In this document: piece by piece, positions 51,801-62,107 of the stretch
Numbering within the stretch: position 1 is the first letter of the stretch
How the letters are laid out: every line of letters starts with the position of its first letter
NCBI RefSeq assembly: GCF_000224145.3
Contig: NC_020166.2
Coordinates: 1,305,966-1,369,965, forward strand
Origin: Ciona intestinalis
Taxonomy: Eukaryota > Chordata > Ascidiacea > Phlebobranchia > Cionidae
Direction: 5' to 3'
DNA length: 64,000 bases
Made by a program: the position numbers and the translations under genes
The notes under the pieces: generated by a model
Databases searched by the model: none
What the model was told of the DNA's origin: nothing
The model's input: the letters and a program-made list of their open reading frames with translations, nothing else

Positions 51801-52265
51801 GAGCTGAATTTTATATCCACTTTCAGTTTGTAGAACTATCTTTGTGGGTTCCCCTTTTCCACTGTTAACTCTTTCCTCATGGTATTGTTTAATATGTTTC
51901 CCATGGCATATCTCATAGGTCCAAAATGGTTCGTAATAATATTTACATTGTCCGCTTTTGAAAAGCCCCGATAACCCTCGTACTGGGGACATGGAGATTT
52001 CTGTCGATCCGTCACTACTTTTCTCAGCAGATACTTTGGACGGCAATGTACACGAATATTTTTCATTGTTCGCTGATGTCATTATGATTGTGTCTTCTGA
52101 ATTATATTCGGTGCCAGGTGTTTGGAATTGCTGCAAATTAACATTTGACCCAGCCCAGTTAATATGGTACAAAATGTCATCTTTAAACGGTGATAATTGC
52201 TCCCCCCCCAATACAAACAACCATAAATATTGAAAAAGTAATCCAATCGTCAAAGAAGTCTTCAT
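48889..52265 (-). CDS. ERLEC1: Endoplasmic reticulum lectin 1 (ERLEC1 / XTP3-B)
   Basis: Six exons: 52265..51591, 51233..51090, 50792..50693, 50354..50180, 49749..49593, 49134..48889, in phase, 498 residues (human 483). The N-terminus [20 protein letters not shown] is a signal peptide. Two MRH (mannose-6-phosphate receptor homology) domains follow. The first contains YWTYE-like [18 protein letters not shown] and [17 protein letters not shown]. The second contains [50 protein letters not shown] and [13 protein letters not shown]. The human protein binds trimmed N-glycans in the ER lumen and delivers misfolded glycoproteins to the HRD1-SEL1L ERAD complex. The gene diverges from PSTK. Its introns hold SINE fragments (49945-50060, 50930-51060) and a roughly 20-bp tandem repeat (50085-50160). 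Confidence 0.96.
49945..50165 (-). repeat. SINE body fragment plus short tandem repeat in ERLEC1 intron 4
   Basis: The reverse SINE body 'tttggacaaccctggagg' and 'aagacacaatggtagcag' are followed by four imperfect units of 'caccagagacaacactgc' (50085-50160). The tandem part probably grew from the SINE head region, since 'gccacagcac' precedes it. Confidence 0.65.
50930..51060 (-). repeat. SINE body fragment in ERLEC1 intron 2
   Basis: 'ggctgacaacttggacaacc', 'cataatggtcccaaca' in reverse orientation. Confidence 0.6.
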
Positions 52266-53182
52266 TTTTACCGAAAATTTGTGATAACTTATTTCATATT
52301 GATTCTGCGGTAAAACAAAGTAAAGAAAGCGTAAAAAGCAATTTTAAATGCGTAATTAATTAAAAGTGAGCTACTTAGCTAAAATATAATAATTAAAATG
52401 GTCATAATAATAAAAAAATGATTTATTTTTTGTGTTTACAAGTTACATGCAAAACTTTCCTATCTATAATCAGTCAAGCGGAAAGGACCCGGTAAACATG
52501 ACGTAGCGTAAACAAAGACATAGAAATAGCGATGTTTTTATTGTTGTTTGATATTTTGAAAAGATTTTATGAGTAAATCATAAATTATAGTAAATTAGTC
52601 ATTTATTAAATACCACATACTGATCTTAATGCGTTATACATATGTGTTATATTTTTGATTTGGTAAACCATACAAATGCGAATTGCACCACTGTTAAAAG
52701 AAGGTTTATTTTGGCGACGACGAGAGTTTGTTATTGCGCAGTCTTTCTCTTGCTTGCATTCTGACGCTTATTTTTAGTCTCTTCCTTATCTTACTGCATG
52801 TGTGTTATTTCACACATCTAATGCAATCTTGAAAAAAATATTTCACAACTAATGCACAACTGGATACTGTAGTTCTCTCTATATATAAAGCAACGCCGGT
52901 TCATTGGTTTCTCGGAGAAAGAACACCCATTTTGTAAGCCTATCAATTATGATTTATATATTTTAATAACTCTAATTGTTGTTTGTATCAACGTACCACA
53001 TGGGTGTCGGATAGACGTTTACTCTCCTTCTTTACACAAGAATTATACATGATTGTTTGCCTACAGAAGTCTTCCTTTTTACATTACTCTTATTACTTTT
53101 ATTGCTAACCTGTGGTCTATGATGTGAACTGTAGTTGACAACTTGTATCTTTTAGTTATCATGTTGGTTACGCAGTAATACC
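52266..53182. promoter_or_regulatory. Divergent interval ERLEC1 / PSTK
   Basis: 917 bases with no repeat seen and no gene-like ORF. A five-codon upstream ORF on the plus strand (ATG 53161, stop 53176-53178) ends four bases before the PSTK ATG. Confidence 0.5.
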
Positions 53183-54148
53183 ATGGTTGCTGTTTGCATT
53201 TGTGTTTTAAGTGGTTTACCTGCTTCAGGTAAAACCACCATCAGTACAGAGATAACACAGCGTTTAACTTGTATTCAAATATGTTACGACGCCTTAATAC
53301 AGTGGCTAGACCTCACTGGGGAGGGAAAATGGAAACTGGCTCGAAACCAAGTAGTTTCTTTGGTGGAAAAGATGCTGGAAATGATCAAGAATGTTACAGA
53401 TGTGGACCATGTATTTCCATTAAGTGGAAATGGATATAACCTACTGAATACAGAATCCGTGTTCGAGGTATGGGATATATTGGTGCAATACAAGCGAAAA
53501 GGTTTGGACTCCTTAGTGTTTTTTATTGATGATACAATGCAGTATCGTAGTATGAGGTATGACTATGTGCAGCTTGCTAAGAAATATCAAACAGGTTTTT
53601 GTGTAATTCAAACTAGTTGTCCCCTTGATATTTGCATCAAACGCAATGAATCGCGACCAAAACGCCAATCTGTGTCACGATTATCTGTTGTTCAAATACA
53701 TGCACAGCTTGAGACCATAGGTAGGTGTGCATGGGAAAAGGAATGCTCAATTTTGATTGAAACTTTTGGGGTTATCAATGAAAACACGTATAAATCCTTG
53801 GTCCAGCTTATTAAAAATAATTTGTCAAACCCTTTGTGTGAGAATGCGTCACCTGACCCAGTTGAAGTTAAAAACTCAAGGCTTGCGAATCACAAAAGTG
53901 TCCTGCACCAAGCTGATCTTATTATGCGTGTGCTTGTTGGTGATATGATTAAAAGAATAAGAACTGAAAATTTAAAAGTTAGAAATACCCAAGTGTTGAA
54001 CGCAAAGAAACAAATTTTAAAAGATTTAAAACAAGACATGGATTTTGAGGAGTTTATTTCAAGTGAAACTAAAACTGTTGACGTGGTTTGTTTGAAAGGA
54101 AAATTGGAAAAGTTATTTAATGTGTTTCTGAATTTAGACACCAACTAG
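53183..54148 (+). CDS. PSTK: L-seryl-tRNA(Sec) kinase
   Basis: A single-exon ORF of 321 residues (human 348). The P-loop is GLPASGKTT at residues 11-19. The block DDTMQYRSMRYDYVQLAKKY continues into GFCVIQTSCPLDICIKRNES, matching human DDNFYYQSMRYEVYQLARKY and its GFCQLFLDCPLETCLQRNGQ. The lid-like CPLDICIKRNESRPK segment is typical. The C-terminal part is lysine-rich and less conserved. The family phosphorylates Ser-tRNA(Sec), the step before SEPSECS makes selenocysteinyl-tRNA, so the organism should use selenocysteine. The ATG at 53183 gives the conserved N-terminus and follows a five-codon upstream ORF. The stop TAG is directly followed by GTATGC, a possible donor or outron start. It is the first of three compact intronless co-directional genes. 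Confidence 0.94.
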   Translation: MVAVCICVLSGLPASGKTTISTEITQRLTCIQICYDALIQWLDLTGEGKWKLARNQVVSLVEKMLEMIKNVTDVDHVFPLSGNGYNLLNTESVFEVWDILVQYKRKGLDSLVFFIDDTMQYRSMRYDYVQLAKKYQTGFCVIQTSCPLDICIKRNESRPKRQSVSRLSVVQIHAQLETIGRCAWEKECSILIETFGVINENTYKSLVQLIKNNLSNPLCENASPDPVEVKNSRLANHKSVLHQADLIMRVLVGDMIKRIRTENLKVRNTQVLNAKKQILKDLKQDMDFEEFISSETKTVDVVCLKGKLEKLFNVFLNLDTN

Positions 54149-54447
54149 GTATGCCTATAGTTTGTTTATCTTGATTCGGAATAATATTTACTGTGTTTTT
54201 TCTGCCATTGCTAAATAATATTTGTTTTCATTTCTGGTTAAAAAAAGTTTATATTACATAGGCTACCTAAGTAACGGCATGGGCCTGTACAACTTTGTTG
54301 GATTTGTAGTCAGTTTAAAATGGATCGTTTTGGTTGCAGAATTGTTTTAAACATGGCTTATGTTTTATTATATATTACAGGAGATATTTTTAAGAGCATC
54401 AGTGTGCAATGTGTATGTAAAGTTTTACCGTATAAATATAAATCAAA

Positions 54448-55194
54448 ATGCGTCGCAGAGGGGTTGGAGCAAGTGCCATCACTAAGAAGAAGTTAGAAGC
54501 AGTGAGATACAAGGAGCATGGCAATGAACTTGCTATGATACAACTTGACCAACTAAGTGGGCAACTGGAGACTTTTCATTCTCACTTGGAAAAGTTTGCT
54601 GCAAACCATAAGCAGGAGATTCGTAAAAATCCGCAATTTCGTCGCCAGTTCCAACAGATGTGCGCGACTATTGGTGTGGATCCTTTGGCATCGGGTAAAG
54701 GATTCTGGTCAGAGATGTTGGGGGTTGGAGACTTCTATTATGAACTTGGAGTGCAGTTAGTAGAAATTTGCATCACAACACGGCCACAAAATGGAGGAAT
54801 TATCGCTATTACTGAGCTGCATCAAAAACTGATGAAAACGAGAGGAAAATACGCTCAAGATGTTTCTATAGATGATGTAAGAACAGCACTGTCAAAATTG
54901 AAACTGCTTGGAACCGGTTTCACCCTGTTGGGAACCGGTTTAAAGCAGATTGTAAAGTCTGTGCCAGGGGAACTTAACATGGACCACTCAGCTATTTTAG
55001 AACTTGCGCAGAAGAGCAATGGAAAAGTTTCTCATGCAGATGTAAAGTCTGTGTATAACTGGCAACCTGAACGTGTTCAAGATGTATTAGAACATCTAAC
55101 TAAGGAAGGAATGGCTTGGGTTGATACACAGACACCAAACAAAGAAACTTGGTATTGGTTCCCAGCTTTATTTGGTGTTGGGAATAATAAATAG
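54448..55194 (+). CDS. SNF8: ESCRT-II subunit SNF8 / VPS22 (EAP30)
   Basis: A single-exon ORF of 248 residues (human 258). It starts MRRRGVGASAITKKKLEAV, nearly identical to human MHRRGVGAGAIAKKKL. KQEIRKNPQFRRQFQQMCAT continues into IGVDPLASGKGFWSEMLGVG and DFYYELGVQ, a hallmark stretch. PGELNMDHSAIL and the C-terminal winged-helix segment EGMAWVDTQTP-YWFPALF follow. In the family it pairs with VPS36 and two VPS25 copies to sort ubiquitinated cargo into multivesicular bodies. A strong AG at 54380 ('atatattacag') begins a 67-base leader. It is about 300 bases from PSTK and 330 from BBS1. A gene normally split by introns in vertebrates is intronless here. Confidence 0.97.
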   Translation: MRRRGVGASAITKKKLEAVRYKEHGNELAMIQLDQLSGQLETFHSHLEKFAANHKQEIRKNPQFRRQFQQMCATIGVDPLASGKGFWSEMLGVGDFYYELGVQLVEICITTRPQNGGIIAITELHQKLMKTRGKYAQDVSIDDVRTALSKLKLLGTGFTLLGTGLKQIVKSVPGELNMDHSAILELAQKSNGKVSHADVKSVYNWQPERVQDVLEHLTKEGMAWVDTQTPNKETWYWFPALFGVGNNK

Positions 55195-55526
55195 GAATAT
55201 AACCATGTCTTATTGTACTTGTATTATGTTCGATTTAAATTTTCAGAAAATGTAATATCATTGTCTTACAAGCGATTTAGCGAATTGCATTTTATTTGTC
55301 ACTTCTGGTTTATTTCATCATGTATTGCTTGGCCTATTGTTTTTGTTAGTATAGCAATTATGTCCGTAAGTCATTCTAAAGTGCTATATTATATAAAGGT
55401 CTTATATGAAACATTAATAATGAAGTATATGCTTTATAATTCTATTTCTTTTCTTGTTTCAGACCTAAAAATAGGATTTCTGCGAAAAAATTGCCGTTTG
55501 GTTGTTAGAAAAATCTCTAGTGCGAA

Positions 55527-57296
55527 ATGGATGACGAAGTTCCCACCAACAACAACTGGTTAAACGCTTACTATGATCCAGTTGCTGGTATCTATACCTT
55601 CCCATCATGCATTGCACTCGCTGATTTAAACAGCGATGGTGACAATAAGTTGGTGATTGCTGATTTGGGGTCTGGGCTTTATAAAATGACGCTGAAGGTT
55701 TTTCAAGGCACATCTGTAGTGCAAGAAAACGCTCTGCTTGATTTACCGACAGGTATTGTGAGTGTTTACATGGATAATATGGAACCACGAACTCCGGGTA
55801 TTGTAGTGGCTTCAGGCTCTTGTTTGTTTGTTTATAAAAACATGAGGCCTTATTACAAGTACCCGCTACCACTGTTGCCGGTTAACGAGGCCGAAAAAAG
55901 TTTGTGGAACGCTGTAAGGAATGGAGACGTGGTGGCTGATGCCCTTACTGCAGCACTCAGCAGTTTAAAAGATGAGATATATGCTTCTGCACTTACAAGT
56001 CAAACCTTGAGGTTCCTGCAGTTGGAGTCAAGAGATGAAGCTGAAGCTTTTATTGAGAGTCATAAAAACGTAGGGCTGAAACGAGAAACGGTCGTCACGT
56101 GTCTTGCAACCATGAAGAAATCTGTGGCAGAGGAAGACGCGATATCTTGTCTTGTGGCCGGCACAGAACACAAAGAGATTCAAATCATTGATTCAGAAGC
56201 CTTCACTCAGCTTAAGAGTTATAATCTACCTTCTATACCAGTGTTTATTAATGTGTCTGGTTTGTACGATGTGGATTTCCGTCTTTTTGTTGCTTGTCGT
56301 GACGGAAAAATCTACGCACTTAAGAAAGATTCAACAGAATATCGTGTTTGTATTGAGTTAGGTTCACAAGTAGTTGGAATGGAAAGAATCCACAAACATA
56401 TGGTTGTTGCCACCATGGATAAAGCCGTATCATGCTACACTACTAAAGGCAAGAAGCTTTGGAGTCTAGAGCTGCCAGCGAATATTGTTTGCACCGGCAT
56501 TATGGACCAGAAAGCGAAAGGGTTCAAAGCTCTCATGGTTGGCCTTGATAATAATGAGATTCGAATTTACAAGGATAAGAATCTGGTCGATACCTTAACA
56601 TTGAATGATCGGCCACAAGCAATTTGCTACGGTCGATATGGGAGAGAGGATAGCACGTTAGTGTCTGTCACTTCTTCAGGTGCACTGAACGTACACATAT
56701 TGAAACGCACAGCTGAATACTCTGAACAAAGTGGGAATCAAGGGCAACTTAACCCACAAAAAACAAAACTCAATATTCCAAAGAAAACTCAACTATTTGT
56801 AGATCAAACTGTTCGTGAGAGGGAACATGGGACGGAAATGTTTCAAAGTTTTCAGCACGATCTTCAACTAATAAGACTTCAAGCTGCAAAGACTTACATT
56901 CATGGCCTCAATTCAAGCATTACACCCATCTCTGATGACCCTGATATACCACTTAAGCTTAACGCTACAGTACAAGGCATTGGGCCTGTGTTTCAGATGA
57001 TGGTCACTGTTGAAAACACCGCCAGTTCAACTGCATCTGACCCTAAACTTGTATCAGATTTGAAAATGATGTTCAAGTTTTCTGACAAAGTCTACACAGC
57101 AACACCCCGTATATTCAGCCTGCCTCCCTTGGTGCCTGGCATTCCATATAGATTCCCAATTCGTATTGAATGTATTGCAACAGACCAACCAGCCCAAGAC
57201 ACAGTCACAGCTGTGGTGTTCACACGTAGCAAACCTAAACCAATTGTAACAGCCAATATATCTATGCCTGTATCAGAAGGTGTGGTGGTTGTGTAG
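55527..57296 (+). CDS. BBS1: Bardet-Biedl syndrome 1 protein (BBSome subunit)
   Basis: A single-exon ORF of 589 residues (human 593). The N-terminal beta-propeller carries WLNAYYDPVAGIYTF, ALADLNSDGDNKLVIADLG, EPRTPGIVVASGSCLFVYKN and RPYYKYPLP. The helical insert has QTLRFLQLESRDEAEAFI. Propeller return blades have EEDAISCLVAGTEHKEIQII, FRLFVACRDGKIY and FGRYGRED-like YGRYGREDSTL. The C-terminal GAE-like domain has LNATVQGIGPVFQMM and ends VTANISMPVSEG. The family is a core BBSome subunit that links the coat to ARL6 and traffics ciliary membrane proteins. A pyrimidine-rich AG at 55461-55462 precedes a 64-base leader. At the position I align with human Met390 (TLIMTT) this protein has TLVSVT. 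Confidence 0.97.
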   Translation: MDDEVPTNNNWLNAYYDPVAGIYTFPSCIALADLNSDGDNKLVIADLGSGLYKMTLKVFQGTSVVQENALLDLPTGIVSVYMDNMEPRTPGIVVASGSCLFVYKNMRPYYKYPLPLLPVNEAEKSLWNAVRNGDVVADALTAALSSLKDEIYASALTSQTLRFLQLESRDEAEAFIESHKNVGLKRETVVTCLATMKKSVAEEDAISCLVAGTEHKEIQIIDSEAFTQLKSYNLPSIPVFINVSGLYDVDFRLFVACRDGKIYALKKDSTEYRVCIELGSQVVGMERIHKHMVVATMDKAVSCYTTKGKKLWSLELPANIVCTGIMDQKAKGFKALMVGLDNNEIRIYKDKNLVDTLTLNDRPQAICYGRYGREDSTLVSVTSSGALNVHILKRTAEYSEQSGNQGQLNPQKTKLNIPKKTQLFVDQTVREREHGTEMFQSFQHDLQLIRLQAAKTYIHGLNSSITPISDDPDIPLKLNATVQGIGPVFQMMVTVENTASSTASDPKLVSDLKMMFKFSDKVYTATPRIFSLPPLVPGIPYRFPIRIECIATDQPAQDTVTAVVFTRSKPKPIVTANISMPVSEGVVVV

Positions 57297-57976
57297 TAAG
57301 GGGCAATCAAGAACCACACCACTAAGCAGAGACTAACACACTTGATTTTATTGAGGGCAAAATCTTTCACTCCTATTACAATCACAGATGTAATAAATGA
57401 ATATGTTTTGCTCTGTTGGCATGGTACATATTTTTTGGCTTCTACCAATGAGTTACAGCAGTGATACAACCTGACAGCCATAAAATATTCTAACTTTAGA
57501 ACCATGTGATTGAACCGGAATCTCATATTATTACAAATTTTCCCTTTTAGAGTCGAAACGACCTGTACCCACAGATTTTACCAGAAACTTGTTTAAATTT
57601 CCCACCCTTGCTTTATTTATTATAAATTAAATTTGGGCGTTTACCTGCCCCAAAGCATTAATGTCACCTTAACTAACACTGTGCAAAATATGTTTCATAT
57701 AGTTTGTATTATTGGGTTTGTAATACAGTTTCATAAAGTAATTGTTTGTATCTGTAATTTGTGCTACTTTTTTATACTTTATAAGATATGTAAATTACTT
57801 ATGTTAGTTCATTGTGCTATACTACTCTGCTTATTTTATAGTTTTTCTGTTTTCATTACGGTATCCCATTCTGAGGTACACGCAATTTATGTTAAACACC
57901 ATCTTGTTTGTAAAACATCATCATATAACAATAACATGTGGTATTTTATTTTATACAAGTTTAGAACATAATAGCC
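57297..57976 (+). other. Intergenic region BBS1 / HMCES
   Basis: Contains the BBS1 3' UTR with AATAAA near 57391 and a T-rich stretch. The ORF at 57633-57971 is hydrophobic by composition only. No repeat recognised. An AG at 57973-57974 lies two bases before the HMCES ATG. Confidence 0.5.
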
Positions 57977-60900
57977 ATGTGTGGTAGGACAGCTTGTACA
58001 CTCAATGCTGATGATATTAGTAAGTCATCGAGGTAAATTTACACTTTATAAATTTGTATATCAGTCTCAAACGCCCCATGGGTCCTTATTATTAGAGTTT
58101 GAATTTAGGTTTTAGATAAAAATAACTTTTTATGTTGATGGGGGCACACCGTTCATTGTCTGGGGGGGTCGCTTTAGGTTGTATACAAAAGTACCATGTA
58201 TTGGGTTCACAAGGTACTTTTACTTACCCCAAACTTATAGAATGCTGAACACTTTTAATGGGTTATTTTTTAATATTTTTGAAATTTTACAATTTGTTTT
58301 GTTCTGTATTGAACTAAAATATGTTTCCACTTAGTCCTTGTTTATAATTTGTCAAAACATATTTTAAAATTTCAGATATCGGGACAAAAGTGGAAAGGAA
58401 AAAGACCCAGAATGGAAATTGAATAAAGACAAATATAATCCAAGTTACAACAAAGCACCTCAATCTTACTGCCCAATATTAATCAATGAGAAACATCTAT
58501 CAGATAATGTGAAAGTGGAAAATAATCGTGTAATAGTTGGTATGAGGTGGGGGTTGGTCCCTAATTGGTTCACAGGTAAATGACAGTTTAGTTGTATTTT
58601 ATAAGCAGTTACACTGTGTTGTGTTGTAACATAGGTGTCTTCTTTTAAACCATAATGCTATGGCCTACATTTATACCTCGTGGCTTTATAGCCTTTACTG
58701 TTATGATTTTAGTTTCGCGTTTCCCAATTAGTTCATCGCTAAACTCTTATTGATTCATCAAAAAGTGCTCATTTAATTGTTGTTTCAGTTTTGGATTTAT
58801 TTAGGTATCCACTTTTCAGTTACTATATATCTATGTTCAGGTGAGAATGTGAACAAGATGAGCTTTAGTATGAACAACGCACGTAGCGATACAATGCTTG
58901 AAAAAAGATCTTATAATATCCCGTTACGAAAAGGACAGCGCTGTGTGGTGCTTGCTGATGGTTTTTATGAATGGAACACAACAAAAGATGGGAAACAACC
59001 CTACTATATTTATTTCCCACAAGATTTAACAAAGACTGCAGGTACAAGAAGTTTTTTTAATGAGATATAGCACTACAGGGTAAGATGGGATACTGTTTAC
59101 CCCTAAACCCTCTAAATCCAATATTTCCTATAATCGTGTTTTAACAATTACCACCTGTCTTTTGGAGTTGTGAAGACACAGTTGTACAATTCTACATAGC
59201 CTGTGTTTTTTGTATGATGCCAAACAGCACTGAAAAAAAATGATAACAAGTCCCATCTTACCCCACCCTACTACATAAACTTTTTCAGCTCGTGTATAAT
59301 AATGTAAATTTTATATCAAAACTAAAAGGTATGTCTTATTACCCAACAATAAGAATGATTTTTATAATATTACTAATATGCATGATCATGGTTACTACTG
59401 TTTGCTGATTTTGCTCACTTTTTGCATGGTGCAAATTCTAAATATATTGTGTTGGCCTATGGTGTAAAATTTTTTAAGGAATTAATGCTGTTTGTTGTGT
59501 TTTTCTAGAAACTGCTTCAGAAAACGTGGAAACCGACAAAAAGTTGCTGACAATGGCCGGCATATTTGAGAAGACGTTCCATGATGGTGAAGACTTGTAT
59601 TCATTCACGATTATCACTGTTGATTCACATCCTCAATTCTCTTGGCTTCACCATAGAATGCCTGCAATGCTGGGTAGGTTAATTATATTACAGTAGGGTG
59701 GCGAAAAATGTGACACCTTTTCATTCTATTTTCCCGTTCCATTTGGTAGTAAACAAAGAACATTCGAAGAATTATAAAACCATATCCTCATGACTTCCAT
59801 AAACCATTGTTTATTGTTTAAAACTTGAATCAGGATATTTGGACATTAGGTGCTAAAGATGTCCCATCTTCCTCCAAAGTACTATATATTAGTTCATATA
59901 CAGGTAGTAAAACTGACTCACTAGATGCTTCCATTATACCTGGGAAACAGTTTGCTTCAACCCAGTGATCAATTAATGAACAAATAATTGTGTAAATTGT
60001 GGGCCATACTAAAGTCATCCACATAGTAGTATCCTTGTAATTTGTACACGGACATGGGGTGTATGAAATGTTCTATAGTAACCTGTCTTTACAAAATTTA
60101 TAATAATAAAATGATCAAGTCGAGCATCGAACCCGGTACCTTTTGGTTACGTTGCAAGCATCTAAACCACTGAGCCAAACCTGCCCTACAGTTACCTGCA
60201 ATTATTAATGTAAGGTAACACTAGTTTACCTTCATACATAGTTAATGATGATGAAATACGAGACTGGTTGGACCATGAGAATATACCGCTTGCTAAAGCT
60301 GTTGAACTGATTGCACCAAAGGATTGCTTGGCTTGGCATTCAGTGTCAAAGTTTGTGAATAATTCAAGGAACAACGGACCTCAGGTAAACAAAAGGAATT
60401 TTGGGTTTTGTCTGCTAGAAGTTTTGCCGCTAGAGTGGCTTTACTTTGCCTTTTTAACCTTCGAGTTATGTAGCTCCATTCGATTTAGCATAACTTACAA
60501 CTTTTGTTTTTCATTTTAATATTTCTCAGTATGGTATTTGTAATACTACTAGAAAAACTACACAAAATCTTTGTTCTATACTACAATTATCACCATTTTT
60601 CTTATTGTGCTACTTTACTTTCCCCAACAAAGACACACTATATATATACTACGTTTTATTAGGGTTCTGCAGTTGGTTGCTTTATTTACAGAAAAACAAT
60701 TCTTTTTAGGCTACGGCTGGTAATAATAATTTAACAATTATAATTCTGAAATATATGCTCAACATACTTCTTACATATTGTCAAGACTGTATACTGTAGT
60801 CATACCACAGGTCTCATTTATTATTTTTTGAGAACAATAACTTGTTCAGACAAGTCTCATAATCAAATATTTAAAAGGGGGAAGCAGTTAGGAGTCAGTT

Positions 60901-61589
60901 CTGGACTGTTAGTTTCTTAAATTATTAATCGACTTCAGCTGTTTGAAAGATATTTTTTACCTGGTACTGGTGTAATGAATCATTCAAGTCCCAAAATTTA
61001 GAACTTCCCCCAGTCCCTAACATATTATGTCAGCAATTAAAAAAATAGACAGGGCCAAGCATTGTTTACATTCTCTAGTAACATGCCGATCGGGCCGATG
61101 CTTGCTCACACCCAAGACACCCTAACACTTAAGCACTTAACCCTATCCAATGGGGTCAAAAGGTAATGGACCAACTCTTTTAGATTACACCCCTACCTCC
61201 TGATACTTAAGGACCTTACCCTTATAGTAGGACTGGGGGGCAATCAATTAAGCTTTTAATCTTAGGTCCTTTGGGCTCTGACATGCCATGCTGCAAAGTT
61301 TATAAAAGAATTATGTGTATAATAAATGTGTGATTGGTTGTGCTGTGTTTGTTCATGCCACAAACAAATCGTTTAAAATTATATTATTTATGCTTTTATT
61401 CTGCACTACCAGTGTATACAACATGAAGCTGTAGCAAAGAAAAAGAATGAAGGGAAGGCTATGATGAAATGGTTAAGTGGTGGGGCAACCAAATCTAAAA
61501 CAGAGTCAAGTAAACCAGCCACACCACAAGTAAAAAGAAAAGCTTCCAAACCAATGGATAACTGGGTCAAAAAAGTGAAAAAGCAATGA
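57977..61589 (+). CDS. HMCES: Abasic site processing protein HMCES (SRAP domain)
   Basis: Six exons: 57977..58032, 58376..58575, 58841..59041, 59509..59673, 60242..60384, 61413..61589, in phase, 313 residues (human 354). It starts MCGRTACTL: after Met removal Cys2 is the catalytic residue that crosslinks to abasic sites in single-stranded DNA. Other SRAP signatures are NPSYNKAPQSYCPIL, MRWGLVPNWF, NNARSDTMLEKRSY, RCVVLADGFYEW (active-site Glu), LLTMAGIFE, HHRMPAML (active-site His) and NNSRNNGPQ. The C-terminal tail is basic and ends DNWVKKVKKQ, comparable to the human LEQWLKRE PCNA-binding region (inference). AATAAA lies at 61701. MITE copies sit at the start of introns 3 and 4. Confidence 0.97.
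59068..59278 (+). mobile_element. MITE copy in HMCES intron 3
   Basis: 'actacagggtaagatgggat' to 'cccatcttaccccaccctac', about 205 bp, starting some 30 bases after the exon 3 donor. The interior 'cttttggagttgtgaagaca' matches the family. Confidence 0.85.
59688..59888 (-). mobile_element. MITE copy in HMCES intron 4
   Basis: 'tacagtagggtggcgaaaaa' to 'cccatcttcctccaaagtac'. The interior is reversed relative to the intron 3 copy. It starts about 15 bases after the exon 4 donor. Confidence 0.86.
59895..60190 (-). repeat. tRNA-derived SINE in HMCES intron 4
   Basis: On the minus strand: head 'ggcaggtttggctcagtggt' at 60160-60182, B-box-like 'accgggttcgatgctcg', then the reverse body 'caacccagtgatcaattaat'. 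It sits immediately beside the MITE. Confidence 0.8.
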
Positions 61590-62107
61590 TGTTTTATTTT
61601 TTGTTCTTTCTGTTTTGTTTTCTTATTTTTCCGATTTTCTTGCCTGCCATTTTTCGTTTTTGTAATTGAGTTCACTTACCTCATTCATTAAATCATTTTT
61701 AATAAAATAATCATTACATATAAATGTTGGGTTTAATGTTTGCTTGGTGTTTAGGATACCATGTGTATCTGGTGTATAAGAAGACACTTGTATTATAACT
61801 CAAAAGTGAGCATGAGGTGTGTGTCTGGTGTTTAAGATGTTATAGCTTTACGGTGAGCATGAGATGTGCTCATTAAGAACAAAACATCATGGGTGTGTGA
61901 CATGATTTTTTTCGCAGCCCATCCTACGATATGTTACACTCATGTCCTAAGAGTTACTGAGAAAAAACATGTAAATTTGTAAACTAGTTTGCAATTTGTT
62001 GTGTAAACCTAATGCAGCAACTAGTATTGTAGACCAACAGATACAGCACAGCAGGTAAAGCAAAGTCATTTAATATTGTTGTAACCGTTTAAGGTGATTT
62101 GAATAAA
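61590..62107 (+). other. Intergenic region HMCES / secreted protein gene
   Basis: HMCES polyadenylation signal at 61701, then two degenerate units of the ~65-bp repeat at 61750-61870 ('ataccatgtgtatctggtgt', 'aaaagtgagcatgaggtgtg'). The promoter of the next gene must lie within about 240 bases upstream of 62108. Confidence 0.55.

Noticed and set aside
57633-57971. 112-codon hydrophobic ORF before HMCES
   Set aside because: T-rich 3' UTR/intergenic DNA makes such frames by chance, and it runs into the HMCES leader.
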